Assembly: GCA_014529385.2 (NCBI GenBank)
Contig: CM043943.1
Span: 152,095,592-152,159,591, forward strand
From: Adiantum capillus-veneris
Lineage: Eukaryota; Streptophyta; Polypodiopsida; Polypodiales; Pteridaceae
Direction: 5' to 3'
DNA: 64,000 bases
Shown here: positions 36,162 to 47,552 of the stretch, piece after piece
How positions within the stretch are numbered: position 1 is the stretch's first letter
How the letters are laid out: each line of letters begins with the position of its first letter
The notes under the pieces: model-generated
What the model saw: the letters and a program-made list of their open reading frames with translations, nothing else
Databases searched by the model: none
Told to the model about the DNA's origin: nothing
Position numbers and translations under genes: made by a program

Positions 36162-39100
36162 GTGTAAGTCCTTGACTTGTTCGCAAATTTCATCAGTAAC
36201 AACCCCACCCTAACAAGTGTCAAGATTGAGAACCTGACTTTTACATGAAGAGGAGTCGCAACATGCATTAACTAATAGTAAGTAAACTCCAAGAAGAGCA
36301 ATAAATGCTTACTAATTGGATCGCATGGTGCTAACGTACGCACTTTGCTTATCCTTCAGCACAAAATTACTCTTTGTAATCTGTCTATCCCCTTGGATAA
36401 CTGACATTACTAAGGTGTGTTTTCCTCACGGTTTACAGAAAGTCGTCCCAGATGACTGGTAAACGGGGAATCACTGTAGTGTATAACATTGGTGAGGAAT
36501 CAACAATGTCCAAAATAACCATCGTGGTTAACTTGAAAAAATCCACAAACGCCCAAACCGATCCATGACCTCTATTGGTGATTAGTAGACCCAAAAGTAA
36601 TCTCCTAGAGATATTGCACTTAGAGTGCAAAATGCTTCATGAGCAACAACTTAAGGAATATGCATGCCGTTCCAAATCACCCTTTGCGAAACACTAGGGC
36701 CCATAACACCTAGTGTGCATGCATTTAGCAAAAACAAACCCGAACCTGTATATCCATAATGATCCTTGCCAATACTTATAGCAAATGTGATGCGCCTAGC
36801 ACGCATTAAAAGGAATGTAAATAGTTCTGAAAAGAAACTAAATACTTTTAGTTGCAATCTTTTGCAAGCCTTGCTGAAATGTCTGAATCACAATAGAAGG
36901 TGAAAGATTGATCACTTCTAGGTACAGACAATGAAACTTTTTCATTAACAACTTATAGCCTTGCTATATGTATAAACAACCCTCTGTAATGTTGTTTAGC
37001 AATACTTGCAGCTGAACAAGTCATTGTAAGTATCCGATAATTTTTTGCCATTGAAATTGCTCCAGATACGTCGTGCTAAAAATGGTCTAGAAAACAGATT
37101 TGACCAGCACTTAGGGACTTTGTCGTGACACATATTTGAAATAGGGGGCGCCAGTGTTAGTCCCAGAGACTCATATTTGCCACATGTGGAATATGTCTCA
37201 ACTAAGGATGTATGAAAAAGAACATCCTACAAGTACAAGATGTACTTGTGTGTGGAGGTAGCTCTAAACACTTTACGACAAGAATGAGAGGGACCCTCAT
37301 TCATTGCTCCACACTGGCTAAACCGAACTCCTTGAGTTCTTAGACCATGATGTATTCCATGTGACAACATGTGCCAAATCGAATCCTATAAGTGGATTCA
37401 TAACAGCGTAATGTACTTTGGACACTACAGCCCAAAATACTTGTTTTGACATGCCCTTGGCATGGCCGTGGGGATTGAACTAAAAGGTCAGTTACCCGTA
37501 TTGTACTCCCCCCTGGTGAAAAAACCAAGCAACAATGCACTAGAAACCCTGGGTGTTGCCTTCGCAATCCAAACCCGTTGGGTAGAATCTACGTAGTCAA
37601 ACCCCTTGGTAAGACCCTTTGTAGAAACTACTCAATTAGCAGATAATGATAACCAGCCTAGTTAACCGTGTAAAGAATGATGAGAATCAACTTGAAAAGT
37701 TGAATCTTTTCGCTACCGCGTGGTAGATTATGCAATTCTTTCCTTGAAAGTATAACGAGAATAGATCAAACTATGATCCTCAATGCCTATGGGGAGATGT
37801 AGCAATTACCCGGCGGGTCTTACCCCAAAACAGTATGTCCATAGGTAATCTGTAGTGCTATAGAGGGAGCCGGATATCCACACAAGTGAAATGGCTAGCT
37901 CTTATGGACAGCCATGCTATCTCCACCTATTGCTGCGTCTATACTCCATGGTGGAGATCAGCTGATGGGAGTTTAAGGTTATCAAAAACTCAACTCGAGC
38001 ACCGCACTCAAAACATGCATTGCAAAATGATACTCTAAACATCCGTAATGACAGGACTCTTCCTTGTCAATTAACGTCAATGTGTACTCCGCTGGGTAGA
38101 GCTATTCCTTACCCTAGATTTAACCAACAATTGGGCCTTACCCTAGATTTAACAATGGCTCTTAGCCAGTGTGTGTGGCTCATAGCCCTCATGGCAATTA
38201 GTGTTCAATCGTCGAACCGATGAAGACTAATGTGGATAGCATCTTGCCCAATTTCTAGCTGAGAGTTAGAGCATCTTGGCTCAGGAGAACTCACTAGTGA
38301 AACATGTAGCAAAAGCTTCTTAGAAGATTTTCATTATTCCCTTAAAGAGAGAGAGGAAGAGAATAAGAGCATGCTCGGTTGAGGAACTTTCCTTAAGATT
38401 TTAGAGTGTGTACCCAAGCTATGTGCTCTTACGCATCTTATGTCTAAATGGCAGCTTATCGTATAAGCATTCCACAGTTTTCCACTATGACTCTGTCATC
38501 GAGAGAGGTAACCAAAGAACAGAAAACTCATTGTGATCCACCTACCATACAGGGGTCGTGATTGTATGAGGACGACTTAGCATTGGCACTTTGCCCGCCC
38601 GACCATCCTTAGTCCGTCCTTGACAGAGTTGCGATTGTGATAGCGGAAACGTAATGCATGAAGTGGTAGAATTGAATCCACCTACTAGCATGCCTTGCAT
38701 GCAGAATTGTAAGCCCGTGCGAAGAGCGATGGCCTCAACCGTGAGAACCAAAACCATAAGTGCCTTGCACAGTTTAGACTGGTAGGGCTTATGTGAGGTG
38801 ATATTCCCTATTTTGCCAATTTTTTCAACTTGTGTGCCACTGCCCATGATTCCAAATCATTGGGCAGTACCTTGGCACAAGGGAGAAGCCTTGCTTCATG
38901 TAAAATTGTCAAAGAACTGGTCATCCTGCTGAAACCAGTTGTCTGAAGATGTCAAAAGCTTGCTCAAATGTAGAGCATAACCATTTGTGTTGCGCGAGAA
39001 AAAATTGACCTAAAATATCCTGCAGGCATATGAAGAAATTCCCCAAAGGAGTGTGCTCATAGCAAATACATACTCTTGCCAATTTACAATGGCATAACAA

Positions 39101-41001
39101 GAGAACATCGACCTTGGCGAGCATTCAAAAAGAATCGACCTTGTCGCGTTGTACCATGTGTCATATCTGCTTGACTGGATTACTTAGACGGAGCCATGCT
39201 CCACGTATGTCTTGAAAAGCTCGTCAGATCATGCGTGCCGAGAATGGGTGGATCATATCCATGTATCGATGCATCATGGGAAAACAGCTTGCCTAGAAGC
39301 CAAGCTCTTGAATGTGCTTCATAGCATCTTGGTATTGCACGTAAGGGTCAACCTTTCCGAGCACTTGTGCCACCGTTAACAAGACCTGCAAACAGGCTGT
39401 GCCAACCATCATGAGATTTGCAAGCATTGCCATGCCCTGACCTTTGCCATGCAAGAAGCCTGGCTTGTAAACGAGAGCAGTACTCACTCAAGCCGTGCTT
39501 GATTTGGGTTTGCAAACTAATAATTGTTGCTTGCCAATTTTATATGCAGAAAAATTTGAATGCATATGATAACTATCACAAGCCATGCTTGTGTTTGGAG
39601 TGTCTAAAGTGTACTATCCTCTGATGCATGCTATAGCGATGGAATAGAGGGGATACTTTCTCCATCTCAAGAATACGCTTCATAAGCAATGCACAACCCT
39701 ACTGTCACAACACCAAGTCGTACTTGCTTATGGAGAAATGAGGCAACAATTGCGTATCAATAAATGCAAACATTAACCATTGGAAAACATCGTAACCGTT
39801 TTATACTCAAGCCGTGCTTGATTTTCGTCGTAAAACCAATCATTGGTATTTGGATAGACAAGGTTTGCTAAACATAAACCTTGGTAAGATCCAGTCGTGC
39901 TAGGTTTTTATGCCTTGAACAAGCCATGCTTGCACGCGTGTCTAATAACAACCCTGATCTGTGTGTTCATGTTCAAGGTCGAAACAAAATTTGAAGAAAC
40001 TTGACCGCGTTGATCCACCACCTCATCGATTAGGACGCCATATTGAAAGCATATAATTTCAACAATCCATATCTAATGCAAGCATATAAGCAAAGCGTAC
40101 CTGGATTGCAACCGTTAACAATGCCAACCTTGTATTGGGTAATTTGTCGTCTCTTTGGCTTGGAGATTGCCAACCTCATATCTGAAAATTTGTCGTCGCA
40201 TTGGCTTGGAACCTTACTCCTCGCTACATGATGTCCTGACACTTTATGCCTCCTCCAAAGGCAACAAGCAATTGATCGACATCACGTGAGAGATTACGAA
40301 CTCTTGTTCCATAATCAGACTCTCCGATTTACTTTGAAGGACAATCGAATTCTCCGTGATATTTGCATGTCTTGCATACCAGTTTATGCAGCCTTGCCGG
40401 ACTGGTTCGCCAATCCAATTGCTTTGATGGCAATTTCGGCATCCCAACTTGCATAAGAAAATCCAAAGTTGAACTGAAATCCAACTTTTTTGCAAACTCC
40501 GTCCACCATGAGAGTTGTACCGGCCACTTTTAAGTTCAATGGGTCTTGTTAATAAAGCATCGCCTCTTTAAATGGGGGGGGGTACGCCCCTTGAAATCTT
40601 TGAAGGGTGGCCACCCTTTGACGGTGGGCGGCCCCCCAAATGGAAAACGAAGAACCCCAACCCCAACCATGGCGGGCGACAAAGACTGCGCGAGGGAGAA
40701 AAACACACGCAGAGAGCATCCTGTTGCGAACCAGGGCTCGTCCCTGTGTTGAAAACGATTGCTTGGTGCCTCGCAACCCTAACGAGCCCGCCTCCATCCT
40801 CTTTTGTGCACCTCAATCTTGCCCTCGTCCTTGGCACTAGCGGCCATGCACACAGCCTTCGACCCCATGATCCTCTTGCTTAGCCGGCTTGAACACCACG
40901 CTCTGTGTCGGGTGCTTGAGCCCATCATGTAGATCCCCATATAAGGGGTTAATCCTACAGGTCCACCCTCGGCTGGCTCCTACTTGCACGTCCTCCTGGA
41001 A

Positions 41002-41081
<80 letters not shown>

Positions 41082-41149
41082 CATGCAGCCACCATGCAGC
41101 CATCATGCAAGGTCTTTCCCCCCTCTTCCATAGCTCTCCCCTCCTCTGA
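36162..41149 (-). other. Non-coding interior of element D
   Basis: About 5 kb without recognisable domains. Recurrent phrases such as CAAGCCATGCTTG occur around 39,400-39,950. GA array at 41,005-41,079 (75 bp), and G8 near 40,577. Frames of 60-103 codons exist but have no motif. Confidence 0.55.
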
Positions 41150-41161
41150 GCTCTGATACCA
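41150..41161 (-). promoter_or_regulatory. Element D primer-binding site
   Basis: Plus-strand GCTCTGATACCA, which is TGGTATCAGAGC on the element strand, one base from the LTR. Confidence 0.8.
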
Positions 41162-41162
41162 G

Positions 41163-41339
41163 TGTAAGACCTAGGAGACTAAGACATCGGATCCTCCTCC
41201 CTACCGCCCTTTATATAGGCTTAGCTCCTAGCTCTTGCCCTAAGCGGATCCCCAGTCCACACTGGTCCAGTCCAGGCCCTTGGCCTAGGTCCCTGACCCC
41301 CTAGGTTGGGCCTTGCCCCGTAGGACCCTTGTCCTGACA
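41163..41339 (-). repeat. Element D 5' LTR
   Basis: TGTAAGACCTAGG...CCTGACA, 177 bp, about four differences from 35,713-35,889. Confidence 0.9.
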
Positions 41340-42388
41340 TGTTGGTGCATACTTTGCGTGACAGTAAATTGGATGCACCTTTCTCTAATCGTACTCGTTC
41401 AAGTTCTCACCATGTATCTTATGCATCAGATTGTTATGCTTTGGTTGTATCTAGTTTATGTGATGTTGAGGAACCTCTGTCTTTTGCTAAAGCATAGAAT
41501 TCAAAATTTGGATGGCTACCATGTAATCAAATATGATGCACTTACAGGACACATTGACTTTATGTGATTTTTCTGTTGTAAAAAAGGCCATTGGTACAAA
41601 GTGGGTTTACAAGTTGAAACACAAGCCGGATGGTGAGATTGATCGCTATAAGGCTCGACTTGTTGCAAAGGGTTATGCACAACAAAAGGGCCACATTATG
41701 AAGAGACTTTACTCCCACTTGTCATATGACTACTATGCGTTTTCTATGTGCATTCACATCTCATTTTAGTTGGGATATACATCGATCATACATTGTTACT
41801 ACTTTCTTGAATGGTGACATATTTGAGGAAGTTTATGTAATGCAACCCCGTGGTTTTGTCAAGAAAGGACAAGAGGATAAAGTGTGCAAATGTAAGAAAT
41901 CTTTGTATAGGTTGAAGCAATCTCCTCGTCCTTGGTATGAGAAAGTTGATACTCATTTGGTCAAATGAGGCTTTCCTAACAGTCCAACAAAAAGCACATT
42001 GTATGTAAAGCGTGAGGGTGATGTACTTCTCATTGTCAGTCTCTATGTGGATGATTTGCTGATCGTTGGACCAAATGCGAGACATATTGTTCATTTGAAT
42101 GCTACTTTCAAGATGAAAGATTTGGGGTTGTTGCATTATTACTTGGGTATACAGTTTAAGCAGTGTGATGGTGGTATTGCCTTGTGCCAGACAAGTTACA
42201 TAGAGACATTGCTATGTAAGTTTGGACTTAAGGATTGCAAACCTATTACCACTCCCATGGAAACAGGTTTGAAATTGAGTCTTCATGATGTTGGTGATTC
42301 TGCCAATGTCACTCTTTACCAAATTGTTGTTCGTTGCCATATTTATGTATGCAACACAAGGCTGGATATTCAATTTGCACTTTCATAG
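41340..42388 (+). pseudogene. Copia A reverse transcriptase (after element D)
   Basis: RVT_2-type RT: KKAIGTKWVYKLKHKPDGEI, RYKARLVAKGYAQQKG, FLNGDIFEEVYVMQPRGFV, KSLYRLKQSPRPWYEKVD, then LYVDDLLIVG with the YVDD active site intact. It ends LDIQFALS at a stop, immediately before the copia B LTR. Frameshifts lie near 41,500, 41,720 and 41,965. The segment just after element D (41,340-41,500) reads naturally on from the sequence before 35,712. Confidence 0.85.
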
Positions 42389-43128
42389 TGTTAGGAAATA
42401 AGACGTAGCTAAATAGATTTTTGAGTAGATTACTTAATGGAGAGAGATAGATTTCACACACAATAGATTATAGAGGAGAGAGAGAGAGAGAGAGAGAGTA
42501 CACACGATATACGTGGTTCACCCAATGTGGGCTACGTCCACGGGAAAGCAGCCACTCAATGGCTTTAGCACTTCAAAAGAAGAAGTAGTTTACAAAGGGA
42601 TTAAACCCTTGATAGAGCTCCCGCCTTGCTTCACTCTAACCACCTCACACTCACCTTGTTGCATCAACTTCACACTATGAAATGTGTGTAGAAATGGCCT
42701 CCTTTTATAGGCCAAAAGGGCTGCCCTCTCTTATGAGAGACAGCCATGTGTAGCCGCCCTTGTGCGAATTAGTCCAAATCAGACCCTCCAATCCGCCCAT
42801 GTGTGGCCGCCCTTGAGAAGACAAGTCCGCTTTTGAATTCGGCCACCGGCCATTGACTTCCGACCAACAGCCATCGGCCATTGACTACCGACCACCGGCC
42901 AACCGACCGGTTGTTTTCCGACCTCTTTCCGGCCGCCGTCCGACCATAATATTCAAGTGAAAAGGAATATTCCGACGGAAAAAAATTTGGTTCTTGTCCG
43001 TGAAAATTTTGGTTTCCGGTAAGTGATTTTCCTTCACGCACGATGGCTTCTCCTCATAATGGGGGCCTTACAAATGTGCGCTTTTACCACAGAAAATTAC
43101 AAGGGTAAATCAGGCTCCATACTTAACA
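42389..43128 (-). repeat. Copia B 3' LTR (740 bp)
   Basis: TGTTAGGAAATAAG...CATACTTAACA. It contains a GA array at about 42,475-42,498. There is no second copy in the window. Confidence 0.8.
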
Positions 43129-43188
43129 ATCTCCCACTTGGAGATTGATCTCCAAACCAAACCTGTGACTGCTTTCCATTCTGGCTTC

Positions 43189-43854
43189 TTATCCTTGAAT
43201 GCCGATTGAAGATGAGCAAAAGCTCAACTTCTTCTTGTTGACCACCTTTGTAAACATGTCTGCAGGATTTTCACTTGTATGCACCTTTCCTAGCTTTAGC
43301 TGTCCATCTTCCAAAAGAGTGCGTATGAAGTGATATCTCACCTCAATGTGCTTTGTCCTTGAATGAAAGGTTGAGTTCTTTGCAAGATGGATAGCGCTTT
43401 GGCTATCACTGTACAAGACACAATTGTCTTGTTTGAATCCAAGCTTTTCTAAGAATCTGTGAAGCCACAGAATTTCTTTGCTTACCTCCGTCATTGCTAC
43501 ATACTCTGCTTCCGTGGTAGAAAGTGAAACCACTTTCTGCAGCTTTGAAGCCCAGCTTACTGTTGTGCCTCCAACCGTGAACACATAGCCAGTGGTGCTC
43601 CTTCGACTATCTTTGTCACCTGTCATATCTGCATCAGCATACCCTTCTAGAAAAATATCAGTTCCTCCAAAATACAAAGTATTTGTTGTTGTCCCTTTTA
43701 GATACCTAAGTATCCACTTCACAGCTTGCCAATGCTCTTTACCTGGCTTGTCCATGAACCTACTCACAACTCCCACTGCATGTGCAATGTCTGGCCTTGT
43801 CCAGACCATAGCATACATTAGAAAACCTACCGCTGCTGGCTTTGCATTTTGCAT
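43189..43854 (-). pseudogene. Copia B RNase H
   Basis: A 221-residue frame with MVWTRPDIAHAVGVVSRFM, LEGYADADMTGDKDSRRSTT (catalytic Asp), SLSTTEAEYVAMTEVSKEIL (catalytic Glu), YSDSQSAIHLAKNSTFHSRT and HTSENPADMFTKVV. All core residues I can see are present, and the frame is intact from about 43,854 to the natural stop. Only one stop separates it from RT, so this part is relatively well preserved. Confidence 0.85.
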
Positions 43855-43863
43855 TGCAAACCT

Positions 43864-44757
43864 TTATAGTACCTTCTTGATGTAATCTTCTTGAGATAGC
43901 TTTATTGTCTTCTTCGTCCTGTCCCTTGATATTTTCATACCAAGTATCCTCTTTGCAGCACCTAAATCTTTCATTGAAAAAGATTTGGACAACTCCTCTT
44001 TTAGGTCTTTGATATCCTGCATGTTAGCACTTGCAATCAACATGTCATCAACATACAACATTAGGATGATGAATTTCCCATCTCCCAAATTCTTCGTGTA
44101 GACGCAGTGATCCGAGTTGCATCTTGTAAATCCATGATCCAACATCCATGGATCAAATTTCAAGTACCATTGTCTTGATGCTTGCTTTAAACCATACAAG
44201 CTCTTCTTTAATCTGCAAACCATTTTCTCCTTACCTTTTACTTCATACCCCTTTGGTTGAAGCGTGTAGATTTCCTCCTCTAAGTCACCGTGAGGGAATG
44301 CCGTATTTACATTCATTTGCTCGAGATTTAGATCATGAGCAGCCACAAGGCTTAAGACAAGCCTAATTGAGTTCATTTTTACAACAAGAGAAAATATTTC
44401 ATTGAAGTCAATACCTTTCTTTTGAGAAAAACCTTTTACCACAAGCTTAGACTTGTACCTTTTCTTCCCACCTTCTTCTTCCTTCAGCTTGTACACCCAT
44501 TTGTTTTGAAGTGTCCGCTTACCTTTAGGCAACTCAACCAACTCCCATGTTTGGTTGCGATGTAGTGAGTCCATCTCCACTTGCATGCTCTTCGTCCATT
44601 CTTCTTTGGATTCATGTTGCATAGCTTCTTCGTATGATTCCGGCTCTCCAGAATCTGAGATCAAGAGATGGTTGAAGGAAGGAACAAACCTTTCTGAAGG
44701 TCTACTTGCTCTTGTAGATCTTCGGAGAATAGGTTGAGGCTCCTCATTTGGTTGACG
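43864..44757 (-). pseudogene. Copia B reverse transcriptase
   Basis: The long frame 43,864-44,664 contains YEEAMQHESKEEWTKSMQVE, QNKWVYKLKEEEGGKKRYKS, MNVNTAFPHGDLEEEIYTLQ, KKSLYGLKQASRQWYLKF and MLYVDDMLIA with the catalytic YVDD intact. In-frame sequence extends upstream to the truncation at about 44,757. It is a Tnt1/RE1-type RT. It ends at a stop (43,864) and resumes in another frame as RNase H. Confidence 0.85.
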
Positions 44758-45183
44758 TTGTTAAGCAAGAAGCAACCTATTGTGGTCACTTCTAGTTGTA
44801 TCTCATGGTTAAGCAAGAAGCAACCTATTGTGGTCACTTCTAGTTGTGAGGCTGAGTACAAGGCAATCTTCACACCTACGGTTGATTGTGTATGGCTCAG
44901 ATGCCTTATGGTTGATTTGGGTGTGGGACAACACAGTGCCAACACTATCTACTCTGATTGTCAGAGCGCATTGGTGGTTGCGAGGAACCCAATTTTTCAT
45001 GCTCGCAGAAAGCACATTGCGGTGCATTACCACTATGTTAGGGAGAGGCTCTCAACAAGAGAGATCAGCTTGGCTTGTGAGCCAACACAGGACAACCTTG
45101 CAAATCTTTTCATAAAGGTATTGTCTTGTGAGAAGTTCGAAGCTTTTCGCAAAGCTTTGGGCTTACTCCCCTTTGTGGATTGA
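44758..45183 (+). pseudogene. Copia A RNase H C-terminal half
   Basis: Contains WLSKKQPIVVTSSCEAEYKA, YSDCQSALVVARNPIFHARR, KHIAVHYHYVRERL and DNLANLFIKVL, the end of copia RNase H, and stops naturally at 45,181-45,183. The first 39 bp (LSKKQPIVVTSSC) occur twice, at 44,761 and 44,809. About 60 residues expected between RT and this point are missing. Confidence 0.85.
44761..44847 (+). repeat. 48-bp-period tandem duplication in RNase H
   Basis: The 39 bp starting TTAAGCAAGAAGCAACC at 44,761 recur exactly at 44,809. They lie at the truncated end of copia B. Confidence 0.9.
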
Positions 45184-45260
45184 TCATGTCCTCAGGACAT
45201 GGCACTTCCCTATACTCTATGTGCCAGCTCTTGTTCACCGCATCACTCCCAAGGCGAATT

Positions 45261-45487
45261 TGTTACCATATACATGTGGTAGTGATGTGTGTGAACACAC
45301 TTAGGACTAACGGGATATTTTTTCCTCACTAGAAGGATTTTTCCCCTGTGCATTGTATATACTCCCATCACTCTAAGGCTATCTATCTTTCCAATGCACA
45401 CTAAGTTATACACTCTTTGTTGTGTGCTTTGTGCTTCCTTCGTCTTCTCCAAGCTGTGTGTTTCTTTGCAACCCTAATTCCAATAAT
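45261..45487 (+). repeat. Copia A 3' LTR (227 bp)
   Basis: TGTTACCATATACATG...CCAATAAT. Homologous to the 5' LTR with scattered substitutions. Confidence 0.8.
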
Positions 45488-45501
45488 CGATTTCTTATTG
45501 G

Positions 45502-45850
45502 ACGATATTTGACCGCTTGGAAAAGCTAGAAGATTGGATTGAACAAGAATTTAAAAGAATATGAAGGAAGGCTTATGATAGTTTCTACAGAATGGCTACC
45601 TATGGAAGCATCCAAAGAAAAGGAATGGCACACCACAAAGAGTTGTGTGTGATAAAGAAACTCAACAAAAGCTTAGCAAGGAGTTCCATGAGTATGGACT
45701 AGACATCGAGGTGTATGGGCCACTTGTGTCCAACACTCTGGACTCTGGACGACGAAAGAGTATGGCTTATGGCCCAAGATGCTACAAGTACTAGGTTGTG
45801 ATAATCCAGATGCTACATGCAAATTCAAAAGGAGTCTTCTCGATAAATGT
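45502..45850 (+). pseudogene. Element C, part beyond the copia insertion (integrase linker)
   Basis: After the ATTGG duplicate at 45,497-45,501 the translation continues as a gypsy tether and integrase N-terminal linker: DRLEKLEDWIEQEFKRI, then in another frame NGYLWKHPKKRNGTPQRVV and CDKETQQKLSKEF. It loses coherence after about 45,695 and shows one more integrase-like phrase (WPKML near 45,769). A 27-bp block at 45,742-45,768 matches the LINE at 46,353-46,379. Confidence 0.6.
45742..45768. repeat. 27-bp block shared with LINE C-terminus
   Basis: ACTCTGGACGACGAAAGAGT followed by ATGGCTT occurs here inside element C and again at 46,353-46,379, where it encodes the last LINE residues. Confidence 0.9.
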
Positions 45851-46085
45851 CAAGTATGGGCCACTTGAAGACAGACTTTCGCCACATTTTAATCAATTTG
45901 AGAATGCCATTAATTCTCTTCCCACGGAAAATAATTTACCCCTTTTTCTACATGTACGTCTTTTGATGTACACATACCATGTATAGAGAGGGGAGGGATT
46001 TTTGATCCGCCCCCCGAAAAAAAAACCCACACGAATCATCCTCTGCAAGGTCCACCCAATCTGCACTAAGGCAATGGGTAACCCG

Positions 46086-46087
<2 letters not shown>
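45851..46087. other. Spacer between element C and the LINE
   Basis: No coding recognised. It contains CCGCCCCCCGAAAAAAAAACCC near 46,008. Confidence 0.5.

Positions 46088-46136
<49 letters not shown>
46088..46136. repeat. GA array at LINE 3' end
   Basis: About 49 bp of (GA)n, followed by CGAAATGAAATGAAATG at 46,138-46,160, which on the LINE strand is a (CATTT)n tail. Confidence 0.85.
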
Positions 46137-46138
<2 letters not shown>

Positions 46139-46344
46139 GAAATGAAATGAAATGAAATGTTATATTAACGTCTTCAAAAGGCCAAAGTGACCTATGAGAC
46201 CAGAAAGTTACAAGGAGGTGTATCTAATACAAAGTCAGATTAACAAAATAAATTAAACTAGGATAACAAAATATAAATACTGCGGGATCCTAAACTAAGC
46301 AGTACAATGTGAAGACAATATGGGAGGGGAGTAGAGATCCATCT

Positions 46345-47552
46345 TCATCTGCACTCTGGACGACGAAAGAGTATGGCTTGAATCCTTTGTCGTAGCCTCC
46401 TTCGACATTGTGTAGCTCCTCTTCTCCCTCGAGGTCGTCTAGATCTCCCTAGCTCCAATGCTCGGTCTATGAGAATGCCAGTAGTGCGGGTAGACCTCTC
46501 CACCGCCATTGGCTGCTCCTCTGTCTGTTCTTCTAGGTGTACAGTATCTAGTGTAAAGAAATCTGTGATCTGTCTCTGGGGATGTCTCTCTTCAGCTCTC
46601 CTCAGTAAAGTTTCTCCATGCCTGTGTAACTCAAGTAGATATAGCCCAAGACATCTTTGATCCTCATAACTCATGACCTTAGATAGAGGCCCAAAACCTT
46701 CTCTGAATAGACAATGAAAACGGCCTCGTATCTCAGAGTACACTGTGCAATGACATATGTAATGTACTTCTGTCTCTGGCTCTAGATGGCATAAGCGGCA
46801 TATTCTGCTATCTACTGGTGTCCCTCTGAATCTGCCAGTCTCAATCTCGAGCTGATGTGAGGACGTGCGTATCTGGCCAATGGCACAACGCAAACCATGC
46901 GAAAGATGCGTGTCCATATAGCTAGGTCGAATCACAAATCCATCCCCAGTGAGGTGGAGAAGATGCTCTCTATAGAAAGCCATCTTTGTGCCCAACTCTT
47001 GTAACGGCTCTATCCATGTCCTCCTCGTGTCCAACAGGATCAGATCCTGACGGATGAGTCTATTAATCTCTACCCGTGTCAGAGACCTCAAGGGTGCCTG
47101 TAGAGAGTATTGAAAAGGAGGCAACCTGTCCATGGTGAAAACCATGTGTCTGAAACCATGATGCCATCTGTGCATACCAGCATGATGTATCCCCATTAAG
47201 AGCTAATTGTTTGGAGGACTCGAGCCACCCTGGCATATCTGTCTCTGTTTGTCTCTCGTAGTATCCCACAGACTGTGTACAAAGGAGACTGATCTGGTGA
47301 GCGCCCCAATCTCCATATGGGGGGCAGCTAATTCCGCGCGAATGATATCATGCGGTACGAAAACCTTGGCTCTAATCAGCCGAGAGATCATAGATACCAG
47401 GGGATTTTCCATACGCCTCCAAGGGGCTTCTCCATACGCCTCCAACCATCTTGGCCTATAGAAGGTCCCCAAACCTGCACCCCATATAACATAGTAGAGA
47501 CAACCAAAGTATCAAAGAGCCATAACTTTGTCCTAGGTTGCTGGAACTGAAC
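46345..47552 (-). pseudogene. LINE C-terminal region with CCHC domain
   Basis: After the RT, LFDTLVVSTMLYGVQVWGPS (47,476-47,552 region), then 47,203-47,472, then after a stop near 47,200 the 283-residue frame 46,345-47,196. The last has ICRLCHLEPETEVHYICHC, the C-x2-C-x7-H-x4-C box found at the C-terminus of many LINE proteins, and an Arg-rich end (RRPECR, stop). Here C140 and C143 (approximate) pair with the His and final Cys. Confidence 0.8.

Larger units (their letters stand above)
35713..41339 (-). mobile_element. LTR element D (gypsy-type, mostly non-coding), nested in copia A
   Basis: 177-bp LTRs with TGTAAGACC...TTGACA or CCTGACA ends. An iMet-type PBS (minus TGGTATCAGAGC) lies next to the right LTR and a polypurine tract (minus AAGGGGGGAGTA) next to the left LTR. 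Flanks GGTTG (35,708-35,712) and TGTTG (41,340-41,344) are a probable target duplication with one change. The only recognisable coding is a gypsy polyprotein tail at 35,901-36,161. The remaining roughly 5 kb show no pol motif in any frame. LTRs differ at only about 4 of 177 bases, so the element moved recently relative to its host, presumably with proteins from another element. Confidence 0.85.
42389..44757 (-). mobile_element. 5'-truncated Ty1/copia element B
   Basis: From left to right: a 3' LTR (42,389-43,128, TGTTAGG...CTTAACA with TGTTA/TAACA inverted ends), the typical copia polypurine tract (minus CCAAGTGGGAGAT), then RNase H and RT on the minus strand. It stops at about 44,757 upstream of RT; integrase, gag and the 5' LTR are missing. 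It lies within copia A in opposite orientation, replacing about 60 codons of its RNase H. Confidence 0.85.
32910..45487 (+). mobile_element. Ty1/copia retrotransposon A with two nested insertions
   Basis: The 5' LTR (32,910-33,137), iMet-type PBS (33,139-33,150), gag, protease, integrase, RT, RNase H and 3' LTR (45,261-45,487) are in copia order (integrase before RT) on the plus strand. It is flanked by ATTGG at 32,905-32,909 and 45,497-45,501, and the interrupted gypsy reading continues across. Nine bases (45,488-45,496) lie between the recognisable 3' LTR end and the duplicate. It is interrupted at 35,713-41,339 by element D and at 42,389-44,757 by element copia B. The LTRs differ at roughly 30 of 228 positions by eye, so the insertion is old. 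Confidence 0.85.

Noticed and set aside
40546-40883. Overlapping frames of 66-103 codons on both strands inside element D
   Set aside because: No domain, no agreement between strands, non-coding interior of a non-autonomous element.
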